Notes under the pieces: generated by a model
Told to the model about the DNA's origin: nothing
The model's input: the letters and a program-made list of their open reading frames with translations, nothing else
Databases searched by the model: none
DNA from: an uncultured Oscillibacter sp.
Lineage (GTDB): Bacteria; Bacillota; Clostridia; Oscillospirales; Oscillospiraceae
Assembly: GCA_946494635.1 (NCBI GenBank)
Contig: CAMMCS010000007.1
Coordinates: forward strand, 1 to 25,870
Length of the DNA: 25,870 nucleotides
Reading direction: 5' to 3'
Made by a program: the position numbers and the translations under genes
Shown here: positions 14,706-22,436 of the stretch, piece by piece
How the letters are laid out: the number at the start of each line of letters is the position of its first letter
How positions within the stretch are numbered: position 1 is the stretch's first letter

Positions 14706-16478
14706 TTACCTCGTATAGACAATGGAGCCGTCCGCCCGCCTGCGGAAGTGGCACAGGAACTGATCCCAGTAGATCTGCGCCATCTCCGGCGTGAAGGTGT
14801 GGGGCGTGTCCCGGATCCCGCTGAAGCGGAGGAGCGGAACCCCTTCTGCGTCGGCAAAGGTCAGCGTGCGGTACCTGCCGTTTTCCAGGCACTGGCCCCG
14901 GCTGCGGTCCAGATGGTTCAGGCGGCACATCATGTCCAGGAAGCGGTCATTGGCGTTGCCCGGCTCGATGCGGTCCTGATCCCCGATGTCCTCGCTGCCC
15001 ATCATCAGCCACACAGGGCGGATGATCCCATCGTCGGGAATGTCCCGCCCGGCGGCCTCCTGGGGATCATTGTTCAGCGCCATATGGAACTGGGCGCCCT
15101 GGGGCGCGAAGGCCGCAAACTCCAGGGGCTTTTTCGCCATGAGCGTCTGCGTCATCAGGGAACCGTTGGAGTGCCCGGACACATATACCCGCTCCGGGTC
15201 GATGGGATATGCGGACTTGACCGCTTTCAGGACTTCCATCACATAATGGATGTCGTCGGTATCCGCGGTCATTCCCACCGCGTTCCAGGTGGGCAGCGGC
15301 ACCGTGCGCCCGCCGAAGCTCTTGTTGGACGGATAGGCGGAGACATAGACCACAAAAAAGTCTCTCCGCTCGCCGACGGCGTGCCACTCTGTGTTCTCGG
15401 CAAACATCTTGCCGGTGCAGCTGTAGCCGTGAATCGCCAGCAGCAGCGGGCGCTTTCTCTCCGGTTCCCTGCGGTAGGCCGTGGGCTCATAGACCAGCCA
15501 CTCGCGCTTCAGGCCGTCGATCTCCGCCTCAAACCGCTTGAGCCCCATGTCCTCCTCTGTCCGGGCAGCCCGGAAAGCGCCGTTTCCGATGGAGAGCCAG
15601 CGTTTGAACCGCAGTGCAAAGAGAAGCATCTGCTCGTGCAGGGCCTTGTCCGGAAGGCGCGCGGCCTCCGCGGCTCCGGTAAAGCGCACCTCGCTGATGG
15701 GCAGGCTGTCCAGCTCTCCGCAGCAGCGGCGGACATCCTGCTGATAGACCTCCGTGCCCCCGCAGCGAAGTCCCCGGTCCTCCGTGCCGTTTGCCAGCTG
15801 CAGGCTCTCCAGCACCGGGCCTCCCTCCTCCTGGGAGCGGTTGACCAGCCACGCCGGCATGATGACCTGCAGCTTGGAGCAGGTGCTGTCCCGGTCTGAG
15901 CGGATCGTTCCCAGCTGGCGCAGCAGGCGCTCATCCAGCTGATAGTCGCCGTCCGCCAGCAGGCAGGAGAACAGGGACGAACTGAGCAGGCCGTGGGCCG
16001 CGGCCACATAGGCGCCGGCGCCCAGGCCCATGATGTAATAAGTCGCCTCGTTCAGGCTGAAATAAGTACGGCAGATTGCCTTTTTGAAAACGGCCTCGCT
16101 GTAGGACACCTCGCTCTGGATATCCTCCCTGCTCCAGCCGCCCTCCCGGGCCTGCAGAATGATCAGCGCACACTGGGTCTTTTCGGACAGCTCACGCCAG
16201 CCGCTGTCCAGGCACTGTTCACAGGTGACGCCGTCATCCGGGTACAGGAACAGTCCCGCGCCGGAGATCGGGAACCGGCTGGGGATATAGAGTAGGAAGG
16301 GCCGCTCCTCTCCGTCCACGGTTACCCGCTGCGGCACCGGGCCGGTAAAGAAGGGACGGGCCGGATCCTTGGGATCCATCGGCGGATAAGACATGGTCTC
16401 CTTGTTCTGGAGCATCAGATTCAGGTCTCCGAGGGTATACCTTCCGTTGTCAAGATCCAGGCAATACGCTTTCTTCAA
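14706..16478 (-). CDS. Two-domain alpha/beta hydrolase: degenerate N-terminal half and PHB-depolymerase/feruloyl-esterase-like C-terminal half
   Basis: A 590-residue protein with no signal peptide or membrane segment, so cytoplasmic. The C-terminal half (about 325-590) resembles polyhydroxybutyrate depolymerase / LpqC-type esterases: a strand leading to LLLAIHGYSCTG (oxyanion region, 346-357), the nucleophile elbow GHSNG (435-439, Ser437), a probable acid Asp497 in GSEDIGD and His560 in DTPHTFTPEMAQIYWDQF. The N-terminal half (about 45-290) looks like a second hydrolase fold whose elbow reads GLGAGA (151-156), with Gly153 where the serine should be, so it is probably inactive. The start is a TTG at 16478 with GAGAGG ten bases upstream. 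It is the first gene of the sugar ABC operon. I infer that it removes an acyl or feruloyl-like ester from the imported compound. Confidence 0.82.
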   Translation of the reverse strand: MKKAYCLDLDNGRYTLGDLNLMLQNKETMSYPPMDPKDPARPFFTGPVPQRVTVDGEERPFLLYIPSRFPISGAGLFLYPDDGVTCEQCLDSGWRELSEKTQCALIILQAREGGWSREDIQSEVSYSEAVFKKAICRTYFSLNEATYYIMGLGAGAYVAAAHGLLSSSLFSCLLADGDYQLDERLLRQLGTIRSDRDSTCSKLQVIMPAWLVNRSQEEGGPVLESLQLANGTEDRGLRCGGTEVYQQDVRRCCGELDSLPISEVRFTGAAEAARLPDKALHEQMLLFALRFKRWLSIGNGAFRAARTEEDMGLKRFEAEIDGLKREWLVYEPTAYRREPERKRPLLLAIHGYSCTGKMFAENTEWHAVGERRDFFVVYVSAYPSNKSFGGRTVPLPTWNAVGMTADTDDIHYVMEVLKAVKSAYPIDPERVYVSGHSNGSLMTQTLMAKKPLEFAAFAPQGAQFHMALNNDPQEAAGRDIPDDGIIRPVWLMMGSEDIGDQDRIEPGNANDRFLDMMCRLNHLDRSRGQCLENGRYRTLTFADAEGVPLLRFSGIRDTPHTFTPEMAQIYWDQFLCHFRRRADGSIVYTR

Positions 16479-16550
16479 ATGACACCAACCTCTCTTTTCA
16501 TCCCGCCGCGCGGGTCCGCCCTCAGTATGTACTATTCAATCTTTATGTTT

Positions 16551-16585
16551 ATTTTACCGAAGCGATGCGTTTTCACAACGTGTCA
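16551..16585 (-). promoter_or_regulatory. Promoter region of the esterase-ABC operon with cre-like and palindromic sites
   Basis: On the minus strand, -35 TTGTGA (16573-16578), a 16-base spacer and -10 TAAAAT (16551-16556). The stretch TGAAAACGC (16567-16575) matches the left half of a catabolite-responsive element, but the right half is poor. TGACA-N3-TGTGA (16573-16585) is an imperfect palindrome covering the -35. The remainder of the 231-base gap up to 16709 holds an AT-rich stretch (16590-16622) where a YesN-type activator could bind, plus the terminator at 16643-16673. Confidence 0.5.
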
Positions 16586-16642
16586 TTCTTTCGATAGATA
16601 GGGGGTATTTTTGGATATTTCCACCTTGTCCCGCAAAAAAAC

Positions 16643-16673
16643 GCACGGAGGACGCATTTTGCGTCCCCCGTGC
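16643..16673 (-). terminator. Rho-independent terminator of the two-component/pseudo-ATPase operon
   Basis: A 14-base stem with one mismatch (16643-16656 with 16660-16673) and a 3-base loop, followed on the minus strand by a T7 run. It lies 36 bases past the pseudo-ATPase stop and separates it from the esterase operon. Confidence 0.92.
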
Positions 16674-16709
16674 CGCCATCTGCATACTTTTCCATTTTCC
16701 GAAGCGCCC

Positions 16710-18146
16710 TCAGTTGGAAATGCCGCTCTTTGCAATCGTAATGATCTCATCACAGCAGGAGCGCAGCATCAGCTGCTCGTTGCTGCTCCACAGGGCGGCC
16801 GTTCCGGCCGCCTTCAGCTTCGCCAGGGCGAGCAGGAAGTTGTTGCGGATATACTCATCCGCCGTGTAGATGGGGTTATCCAGGATCAGGACCTTGGGCG
16901 GGTGGAGCAGCGCCCCCCACAAAACGATCTGGCACCGCATCTCTGCCGGCAGATGCCTGGGATAACATTCAAAAATCTCCGGCTCAATGCCATGCTCCTC
17001 CGCAAACTCCCGAAGCGCCAGCCGCTGCATGGCCGGCGACAGGATGCCCGCCCGGGTGCCCCGGCCGCGTCGATATCCCCGGATCAGCAGGTTTTCCCCG
17101 GCGGTGAGGTTTTCAAACAGATTCCTCTCCCAAAAGCGCATGCCCAGGCATAGGATCTCCCCGCGCGACCGGTTTCTCCATGTCTGGAAGGGCATCCCCT
17201 TCTTGCCGGCCCAGACGGTCCCGTCGGCAGGCGCTTTGCCGGAAAAGATCTGGAAAACCGCGCTGCCGGCATTCCCGCTCTCCCACAGCAGTCCCAATGT
17301 CCTGCCCGGCCGGAGCACCGCGTCAAAGGAGCAGTTCAATTCCATGGACCGGACGCCCTCAAACCGCAGCGCCGGCCCCTTCGCCGCCTTTTCAGGCGGC
17401 ACGGCAGCTGGAATGAACGGCCGGGCCGCCGCCATGCAGCGGTAGAGAACGGCGGTGTCCGTCTCCGCCGTCTCCCTGCAATAGCAGATGGTTCCGTTTC
17501 GCATCACGGCAATCCTGTCCGCATAGCGCAGCAGCTTGCGGGCATCGGAATTCAGCAGGATGATGTGGATTCCCTCATCCCGAAGCTGGTGCAGAAAGCG
17601 GGTGAACTCCGCCTCTTCACTCTCGTTGAACCCCTCGCCCAACTCCCGGCAGACCAGAATCCGCGCGCCGCATAAAATGGCCCTGCAGACGGACAGCTCC
17701 GCCCTCTGGCCGTCCGTCAGGCGGCCGGCCTTTTCCTCCGGTGCGCTGTTGATATGGTAGGTATCCAGGATCATCCGCGTGGTGTCGGCGTTCATGTGCG
17801 GATGGATGAAAAAGTTCCGCAGGCTGCCCCGCCCCAGGACATTCAGGTTCTCTGAGACAGAGAGGGTCGGGATCATGGAGAGGCTGTAGCTGACCTCATA
17901 AATTCCCTCGGCCTTTGCCTGCTCGCGGGAAAACAGGGATACCGGCCTTCCGCCCACATAGAGGGTCCCGCCGCAGAGCGGGGTCCGGCCGGTCAGCACA
18001 TCGGCCAGGGTGGCCAGGCCGCTTCCATTCAGGCCGGTGATGCCCAGGATCTCCCCCCGCATCAGGGAAAAGGAAACGTATTCCAGATTCTGCTGATTGG
18101 CCTGCTCAGTGGCCAAATTCTCCGCGTAAAGAACCTCTTCTCTCAT
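16710..18146 (-). CDS. Degenerate (pseudo-catalytic) RbsA/MglA-like double ABC ATPase
   Basis: A 478-residue intact reading frame with the length and layout of a RbsA/MglA sugar ATPase, but with catalytic motifs lost in both halves. Domain 1: Walker A reads GLNGSGLA (38-45, Lys replaced by Leu); the Q-loop region reads VSYSLSMIP (Gln replaced by Tyr); the signature reads LTDGQ; Walker B reads ILVCRE (Asp replaced by Arg, Glu kept); and the switch His is replaced (LLNSDA). Domain 2: the Walker A region reads LLWESGNAGS, the signature is unrecognisable (LPAEMRCQ), and Walker B reads LILDNP (Glu replaced by Asn). The frame is undamaged and long, so it is probably a working non-ATPase, not a relic. 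The ATG at 18146 has AGGAG ten bases upstream and lies inside the kinase gene (41-base overlap). I infer a regulatory subunit linking transporter and kinase. Confidence 0.85.
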   Translation of the reverse strand: MREEVLYAENLATEQANQQNLEYVSFSLMRGEILGITGLNGSGLATLADVLTGRTPLCGGTLYVGGRPVSLFSREQAKAEGIYEVSYSLSMIPTLSVSENLNVLGRGSLRNFFIHPHMNADTTRMILDTYHINSAPEEKAGRLTDGQRAELSVCRAILCGARILVCRELGEGFNESEEAEFTRFLHQLRDEGIHIILLNSDARKLLRYADRIAVMRNGTICYCRETAETDTAVLYRCMAAARPFIPAAVPPEKAAKGPALRFEGVRSMELNCSFDAVLRPGRTLGLLWESGNAGSAVFQIFSGKAPADGTVWAGKKGMPFQTWRNRSRGEILCLGMRFWERNLFENLTAGENLLIRGYRRGRGTRAGILSPAMQRLALREFAEEHGIEPEIFECYPRHLPAEMRCQIVLWGALLHPPKVLILDNPIYTADEYIRNNFLLALAKLKAAGTAALWSSNEQLMLRSCCDEIITIAKSGISN

Positions 18147-19179
18147 TGGCCCTGCTCTCCTCATCAGAATACATCAGCGGAAGCGTCACCTTCACGCTGG
18201 TTCCCACGCCTACGGTGCTGGTGAGATCCACGCCGTATCGGTCCCCGAAGTAAAGCCGGATCCGGGAATTCACATTGTACATGGCAATGCCGGAGGATTT
18301 CCTGCCCTGCCGCCGCTCCGGCGAGCGGCCCTCCCGCAGGGCCCGCCGGATCTTCTGCAGCTCCAGCTCCGGAATGCCGATCCCGTCATCCTCCACGGTG
18401 ATCTCCAGCCGGTCTGATATGACCTGCACGCGCAGCATGATGTGCCCATCCTCCACGCGGGGATTGACTCCGTGGATCAGGGCATTTTCCACAATGGGCT
18501 GCAGCGTCAGCACCGGCAGCCGGCACTCCGGAAGCCGCTCATCACACTTGTCTATAAACTCCTCATAATGGAAGTGGTCCCCAAACCGGTAGCGCTGAAT
18601 CAGCAGGTAATTGTGTACATGATCCAGCTCCTGCTGGAGGGCGGCCATCTCCCCGGAGTTGTTGATGCAGTAACGGAACTGCATCGCAAGGGATTCCACC
18701 ATCTCCGAGACATCCTCGTTGCCCTGGAGCATGGCCCGGCTGCGGATGATCTCCAAGGTGTTGTACAGGAAGTGGGGGTTGATCTGGTTCTGGAGGGCAT
18801 GCAGCTCCGCCTCAATCTTCAGGGTGTTGGCCGCGGTGGACTCCTGCAGGTAAAGCGCCAGCTTCTCCAGCGTCTCCCGGTCCGTTCGGTCCGTAATCTC
18901 TCCGCGGGCCTCTCCCTCCATCAGGACGTCCTGAGGATCCTGGCTCTCCATCAGCCGGTCCAGCCAGAACCGGAACCTCTCCTGCCCATCTTTGAGGGTC
19001 AGGTATAAAACCAGCAAAATGATCCAGACAAGCAGTATGGCGCAAAAAAGAGGATTCCGCAGCCCCTGTCCGCCTCTCAGCGCCAACAGTGTCACAAGTA
19101 TCAGCATCACCGCAAGCACGACTGAAAAGACCCGCCGCAGTGTACTTTTTTTCATCCATCTCAGGCATTTCATCGGCAT
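18106..19179 (-). CDS. YesM/LytS-type sensor histidine kinase without an extracytoplasmic sensor domain
   Basis: A protein of about 357 residues from the ATG at 19179 (other candidates are ATG 19173, ATG 19155 and TTG 19218; none has an ideal ribosome site). Two membrane segments (about 16-34 and 44-62) are joined by only about nine residues (RGGQGLRNP), so nothing substantial faces outside. A cytoplasmic helix leads into the His_kinase domain with the phosphorylated His136 in NQINPHFLYNTLEI, then the N-box VENALIHG and the G-box DDGIGI of the HATPase domain. Classic YesM kinases carry a large external sensor domain; this one must receive its signal in the membrane or inside the cell. It follows the response regulator gene and overlaps the pseudo-ATPase gene. 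Confidence 0.92.
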   Translation of the reverse strand: MPMKCLRWMKKSTLRRVFSVVLAVMLILVTLLALRGGQGLRNPLFCAILLVWIILLVLYLTLKDGQERFRFWLDRLMESQDPQDVLMEGEARGEITDRTDRETLEKLALYLQESTAANTLKIEAELHALQNQINPHFLYNTLEIIRSRAMLQGNEDVSEMVESLAMQFRYCINNSGEMAALQQELDHVHNYLLIQRYRFGDHFHYEEFIDKCDERLPECRLPVLTLQPIVENALIHGVNPRVEDGHIMLRVQVISDRLEITVEDDGIGIPELELQKIRRALREGRSPERRQGRKSSGIAMYNVNSRIRLYFGDRYGVDLTSTVGVGTSVKVTLPLMYSDEESRANERRGSLRGEFGH

Positions 19180-19273
19180 CCACCCGCTTTCAGGAATCTC
19201 CGCATCCCCATCCCGCAAAGTTCACATTCCCATTTGCCTCTGTCAAACACCGGGGCAGGATGTCCGGCTGAGC

Positions 19274-20866
19274 TCAGGAGTAAAACCGCCTGTATTCTGA
19301 CGGGGTTACAGAGGTTTCATTGAGAAACACCTTGTTGAAAAATTTCATATCCCGGTATCCGACCGCTTCCGCAATGTCCTTGATCCGCATGCCCGGATTC
19401 TTCAGGAGCTTTTTTGCCTGCTCCACCCGAACCCGCTGCAGATATTTTACAAATCCGCATCCGGTCTCCGCCTTGAACAGCGTGCTGAAATAGGCCGGGC
19501 TGAGATATACCTGACGGGCCACATCATTCAGGGAGATATCCTCCGCCAGATGGGCCTGGACATACTGCTTTGCCCGTGAAATCACACTGTTTTCCCGCTG
19601 GCGGACATATGTATGATACATCTCCAGAGCTTCCCGGACATAGTCCTGGATGTGCTGGGAGATCACGGCAGGCGTCAGATCCCCGTAAAGCACGTCGGAG
19701 ACGGAGATCTCCGGAATCTGTTCAGCATGCTCCGCGCCGGGCAGCTGGGAAAAGCCCCTGTTCAAAGCCTCCAGAAGCTCCTCCAGAACGCGGTATCTGC
19801 TGCCGGGCGGCGCGCCGTCCACCCGGCTCCAAGCCTCTTCAATCAGATGACAGATCTCATTCATTCGGTTCTCTGTCACTGCCTCCTGAAGGGCTGCCGC
19901 CCTGGAAAAGGGCGGCAGCCCTTCCACGGCCGCGGCCGTGGTCGCCTGAAATCGAATCAGCGCCGTTTGATTTTTTTCCAGCCGCCATTTCAGCGCCGTC
20001 TGCGCCTGGCTCATCACTTCCGGAAGCTGTTCCCAGCTTCCCCGGCGCAGCTGGCTGGCCGCCCCTGTCAGGCGGGAGAAGGCGCCCTGGCTGTTGAATT
20101 TCCGGATCTCCCCGCTGACAGCCTTAAGCAGTGCCTCGCAGTCATCCTCGCCGGCCTCCGGCGGATAAATCAGCATCTGCGCAATTCCATCACCAACCGA
20201 AAACATCACCGTCTCCATGCCATGTTCCGCCTCGATGGCGGAAATCGCGTCCATCGCGCCGCCGGCCTGCAGCATCGGCGCATCCAAAGCGGCCTTTGTG
20301 GACAGCAGATTGTCCACGCAGAACAGCAGGCATTGGAACAGGCGCCCTCCCGGCAGGATCAGGGTGTCTTCAATTCTTGGGACTGGCAGCGGGATCCTCT
20401 TCTGCCAGACTTCTCTGGCATATCTCTCCCGCAGCATGGACAGGCTCGCCTGCAGATGATCCTCCATCCTCTCCTGCTGGCGCGTCTGGACCTGCACGCT
20501 CTCCAGATGCTCGTCAAGCTTCTTCAGGATCCGGTTGAGCTCTTTCTTGTTCAGCGGCTTCAGCAGATAGTCCCAGACGCCCAGCCGCAGTGCCGACTGC
20601 ACATATTCAAAGTCCGTGTAGCCGCTCATCACGATAAAATTGACCTCCGGGTATGAGGTCCTCGCCCGTTCGATCAGCTCCAGTCCCGTCATACCGGGCA
20701 TACTGATGTCGGTAATGACCGTGTTGGGATGCAGCTCTCCGATTTTTTCAAACAGCTCCACGCCGTTGTGTGCCTCGCCCACAACCGTAGTGTTTGGGTA
20801 CTCGATCAGCATTTTACAGAGATCAATGATCCCCGTCTCGTCATCCGCAATAATCAGGGACAGCAT
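19274..20866 (-). CDS. YesN-type response regulator (receiver plus AraC-family DNA-binding domain)
   Basis: A 530-residue cytoplasmic regulator. The receiver domain (1-120) has acidic pocket Asp8/Asp9, phosphoacceptor Asp53 in VITDISMPGMTG, Ser81 and Lys103 in LLKPL. A central region of about 300 residues has no motif I recognise, as in other YesN proteins. The C-terminal AraC domain (about 430-528) holds both helix-turn-helices: ISLNDVARQVYLSPAYFSTLF and IKDIAEAVGYRDMKFFNKVF. The ATG at 20866 has GAGGTGG just upstream. It is the first gene of the operon with the kinase and the pseudo-ATPase. It most likely activates the esterase-ABC operon at 16478 and perhaps its own promoter. Confidence 0.94.
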   Translation of the reverse strand: MLSLIIADDETGIIDLCKMLIEYPNTTVVGEAHNGVELFEKIGELHPNTVITDISMPGMTGLELIERARTSYPEVNFIVMSGYTDFEYVQSALRLGVWDYLLKPLNKKELNRILKKLDEHLESVQVQTRQQERMEDHLQASLSMLRERYAREVWQKRIPLPVPRIEDTLILPGGRLFQCLLFCVDNLLSTKAALDAPMLQAGGAMDAISAIEAEHGMETVMFSVGDGIAQMLIYPPEAGEDDCEALLKAVSGEIRKFNSQGAFSRLTGAASQLRRGSWEQLPEVMSQAQTALKWRLEKNQTALIRFQATTAAAVEGLPPFSRAAALQEAVTENRMNEICHLIEEAWSRVDGAPPGSRYRVLEELLEALNRGFSQLPGAEHAEQIPEISVSDVLYGDLTPAVISQHIQDYVREALEMYHTYVRQRENSVISRAKQYVQAHLAEDISLNDVARQVYLSPAYFSTLFKAETGCGFVKYLQRVRVEQAKKLLKNPGMRIKDIAEAVGYRDMKFFNKVFLNETSVTPSEYRRFYS

Positions 20867-20884
20867 CTTTCCACCTCTCTTCTG

Positions 20885-20905
20885 AAAACGGCCCTCTGCC
20901 GTTTT
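20885..20905 (-). other. Hairpin between promoter and start codon of the response regulator
   Basis: A perfect 8-bp stem (20885-20892 with 20898-20905) with a 5-base loop lies 18 bases before the ATG at 20866. On the minus strand the stem ends in GTTTTC, so it could act as a weak attenuator, or as a terminator for antisense transcripts. Confidence 0.4.
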
Positions 20906-20923
20906 TCTCTATATTATGGAAAT

Positions 20924-20952
20924 AGTGTAATACATTCCCACTCAGATTGCAA
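20924..20952 (-). promoter_or_regulatory. Candidate promoter of the response regulator operon
   Basis: On the minus strand, -35 TTGCAA (20947-20952), a 17-base spacer and -10 TACACT (20924-20929). The leader would be about 50 bases and include the hairpin at 20885-20905. Confidence 0.5.
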
Positions 20953-21009
20953 AGACTTTCTCTGCCGGGCAAATCCATAATTCGCCCCCAATGTTCCAAA
21001 AAAAGGCCA

Positions 21010-21038
21010 TTGCGCTGCGGGCTCCCACGCTCTAAAAT
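21010..21038 (+). promoter_or_regulatory. Candidate promoter of the metallo-hydrolase gene
   Basis: -35 TTGCGC (21010-21015), a 17-base spacer and -10 TAAAAT (21033-21038), about 45 bases before the ATG at 21084. It is divergent from the response-regulator promoter in the same 217-base gap. Confidence 0.55.
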
Positions 21039-21083
21039 AAAGCTGCACCGTGGAAAAATCTGCTTTTACAGGGGGATTCTTTT

Positions 21084-22259
21084 ATGTTGAAAACCGCGAT
21101 TCCATCCATCTATCCGCCGGAGGGCAGCTATGAGTTTTCCGCAGTCCATGCGGACCTCTCCTGTGCGACGCCCGGCGCCAAGGTACACTACACACTCGAC
21201 GGCAGCACCCCCACAGCGGAAAGTCCCGTCTATCGCCGGTCTGAGGGCCTGCTGCCCCTCAAGGGTGTCCACGGAAGCTCCGTGCGGCGCGTGGTACGGG
21301 CCTTTGCCGTGGCCGACGGGATGGAGCCCAGCCCGGAAGTCTCCTTCACATATGATTTCCACTGCTTCCCAAAGGGAAGCTACCGCCACTCCATGCTGCG
21401 GGAGCCCGCGCCGGACGCGGCGGGCCTCATCCGCATTGAGGACCACGATCTGGACAAGATGTACCTGGTGATCGGCTCCCAGCGGGCTGTCCTGGTGGAC
21501 GGCGGATGGGACGCGGAGGGCGATCTTCTGGGGCTGTGCCGCGACCTGACCGGGCACGCACTTCCCATTGATCTGGTTGTCGCTCACGGACATTCGGACC
21601 ACATCATGCAGGCCCAGCGTTTCCTGGATGCCGGCCAGCGGGTATACCTGCCCCATGCGGATCTGGACCTGGCCGCCTCTTTTGGCGTACATCTGACCCC
21701 GGAACAGGTGACCGACATCGGCGACGGGGATGTGCTGGATCTGGGCGGCTGCACCCTGCGGGCGTTCACCATCCCGGGCCATACCCCCGGCGGGATCGTC
21801 CTTCTGGACGAGGCCTCCGGCGATCTCTTCGCCTCTGACGAGATGGGCAGCAACCGCAGATACGTCCCGGACTCCGCCTGGCTCCAGATGAACCCCGCGG
21901 CCACAGCTGAATCCGTTCTGCGGCGCCTGGACGCGTTCCTGGAGGAGACCCGCGGGAAGCTCCGCCGCATTTTCACCGGCCACAACGATGAAATCCTGGA
22001 CGCCAACGCGTATCTGGAGACCTTCCGCGCCGCGCTGAAAAAGGCCGTGGACCAGGGCCCGGCGGGCCTCTCTCCCTCCCTGCGCAGCGCCGCGGAGTCC
22101 TTCGGCTCCGGAACGGCTGCCATAGTAGGAGACTGGCGCCTGGATCCCTGCTGGGCGGCGGCGAATCTCCGCTTCCTCCGGGACCAGGACCGGGACGCCG
22201 ATCCGCCCCGCTACGCCCCCGGATTCCATCCCGACATCACCACCAACCTGGGCGAATAG
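21084..22259 (+). CDS. Metallo-beta-lactamase-fold hydrolase with N-terminal chitobiase-like beta domain
   Basis: A 391-residue protein without a signal peptide. Residues of about 15-91 form a small beta-sandwich with VHYTLDGSTPTAESPVY, the signature of chitobiase C-terminal / Fn3-associated domains. The catalytic part (about 100-310) has the binuclear metal set HGHSDH (His168, His170, Asp172, His173), His233 in PGHTPG, Asp252 in FASDEMG and His300 in FTGHND, all intact. A C-terminal tail of about 90 residues is less recognisable. The fold covers lactonases, thiolesterases, RNases and glyoxalases, so the substrate is open. The ATG at 21084 follows AGGGGG by ten bases. It is divergent from the response regulator and followed by a terminator, so it is a single-gene unit that may still belong to the same regulon. 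Confidence 0.88.
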   Translation: MLKTAIPSIYPPEGSYEFSAVHADLSCATPGAKVHYTLDGSTPTAESPVYRRSEGLLPLKGVHGSSVRRVVRAFAVADGMEPSPEVSFTYDFHCFPKGSYRHSMLREPAPDAAGLIRIEDHDLDKMYLVIGSQRAVLVDGGWDAEGDLLGLCRDLTGHALPIDLVVAHGHSDHIMQAQRFLDAGQRVYLPHADLDLAASFGVHLTPEQVTDIGDGDVLDLGGCTLRAFTIPGHTPGGIVLLDEASGDLFASDEMGSNRRYVPDSAWLQMNPAATAESVLRRLDAFLEETRGKLRRIFTGHNDEILDANAYLETFRAALKKAVDQGPAGLSPSLRSAAESFGSGTAAIVGDWRLDPCWAAANLRFLRDQDRDADPPRYAPGFHPDITTNLGE

Positions 22260-22281
22260 TGGAAACACATCCTCTCTGTGC

Positions 22282-22312
22282 GCGGCGGCTCCGGAGTTTT
22301 CCGGGCCGCCGC
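22282..22312 (+). terminator. Rho-independent terminator after the metallo-hydrolase
   Basis: A GC-rich stem (GCGGCGG 22282-22288 with 22306-22312, continued by CCGG pairs across a one-base bulge) followed by TTTT at 22313-22316, 22 bases past the stop. Confidence 0.85.
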
Positions 22313-22368
22313 TTTTCCGCGGAGGCCGGCGCCGTAATGCCGCCGTCCCTTCACAGGCGGCGTCATTC

Positions 22369-22397
22369 TTGACATTGTGCCGCTTCCCGCTTATGAT
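22369..22397 (+). promoter_or_regulatory. Sigma-70 promoter of lplA
   Basis: Perfect -35 TTGACA (22369-22374), a 17-base spacer and -10 TATGAT (22392-22397), about 40 bases before the ATG at 22437. An inverted repeat of GCCGCC/GGCGGC lies just upstream (about 22339-22362). Confidence 0.8.
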
Positions 22398-22436
22398 GGA
22401 ACAGGTAATCATCAATCATCCGGCGGAGGTCACAAT

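Noticed and set aside
16710..18146. Calling the degenerate ABC ATPase a pseudogene
   Set aside because: The frame is uninterrupted, full length, has a ribosome site and is embedded in an overlapping operon; a functional non-ATPase is the simpler reading.
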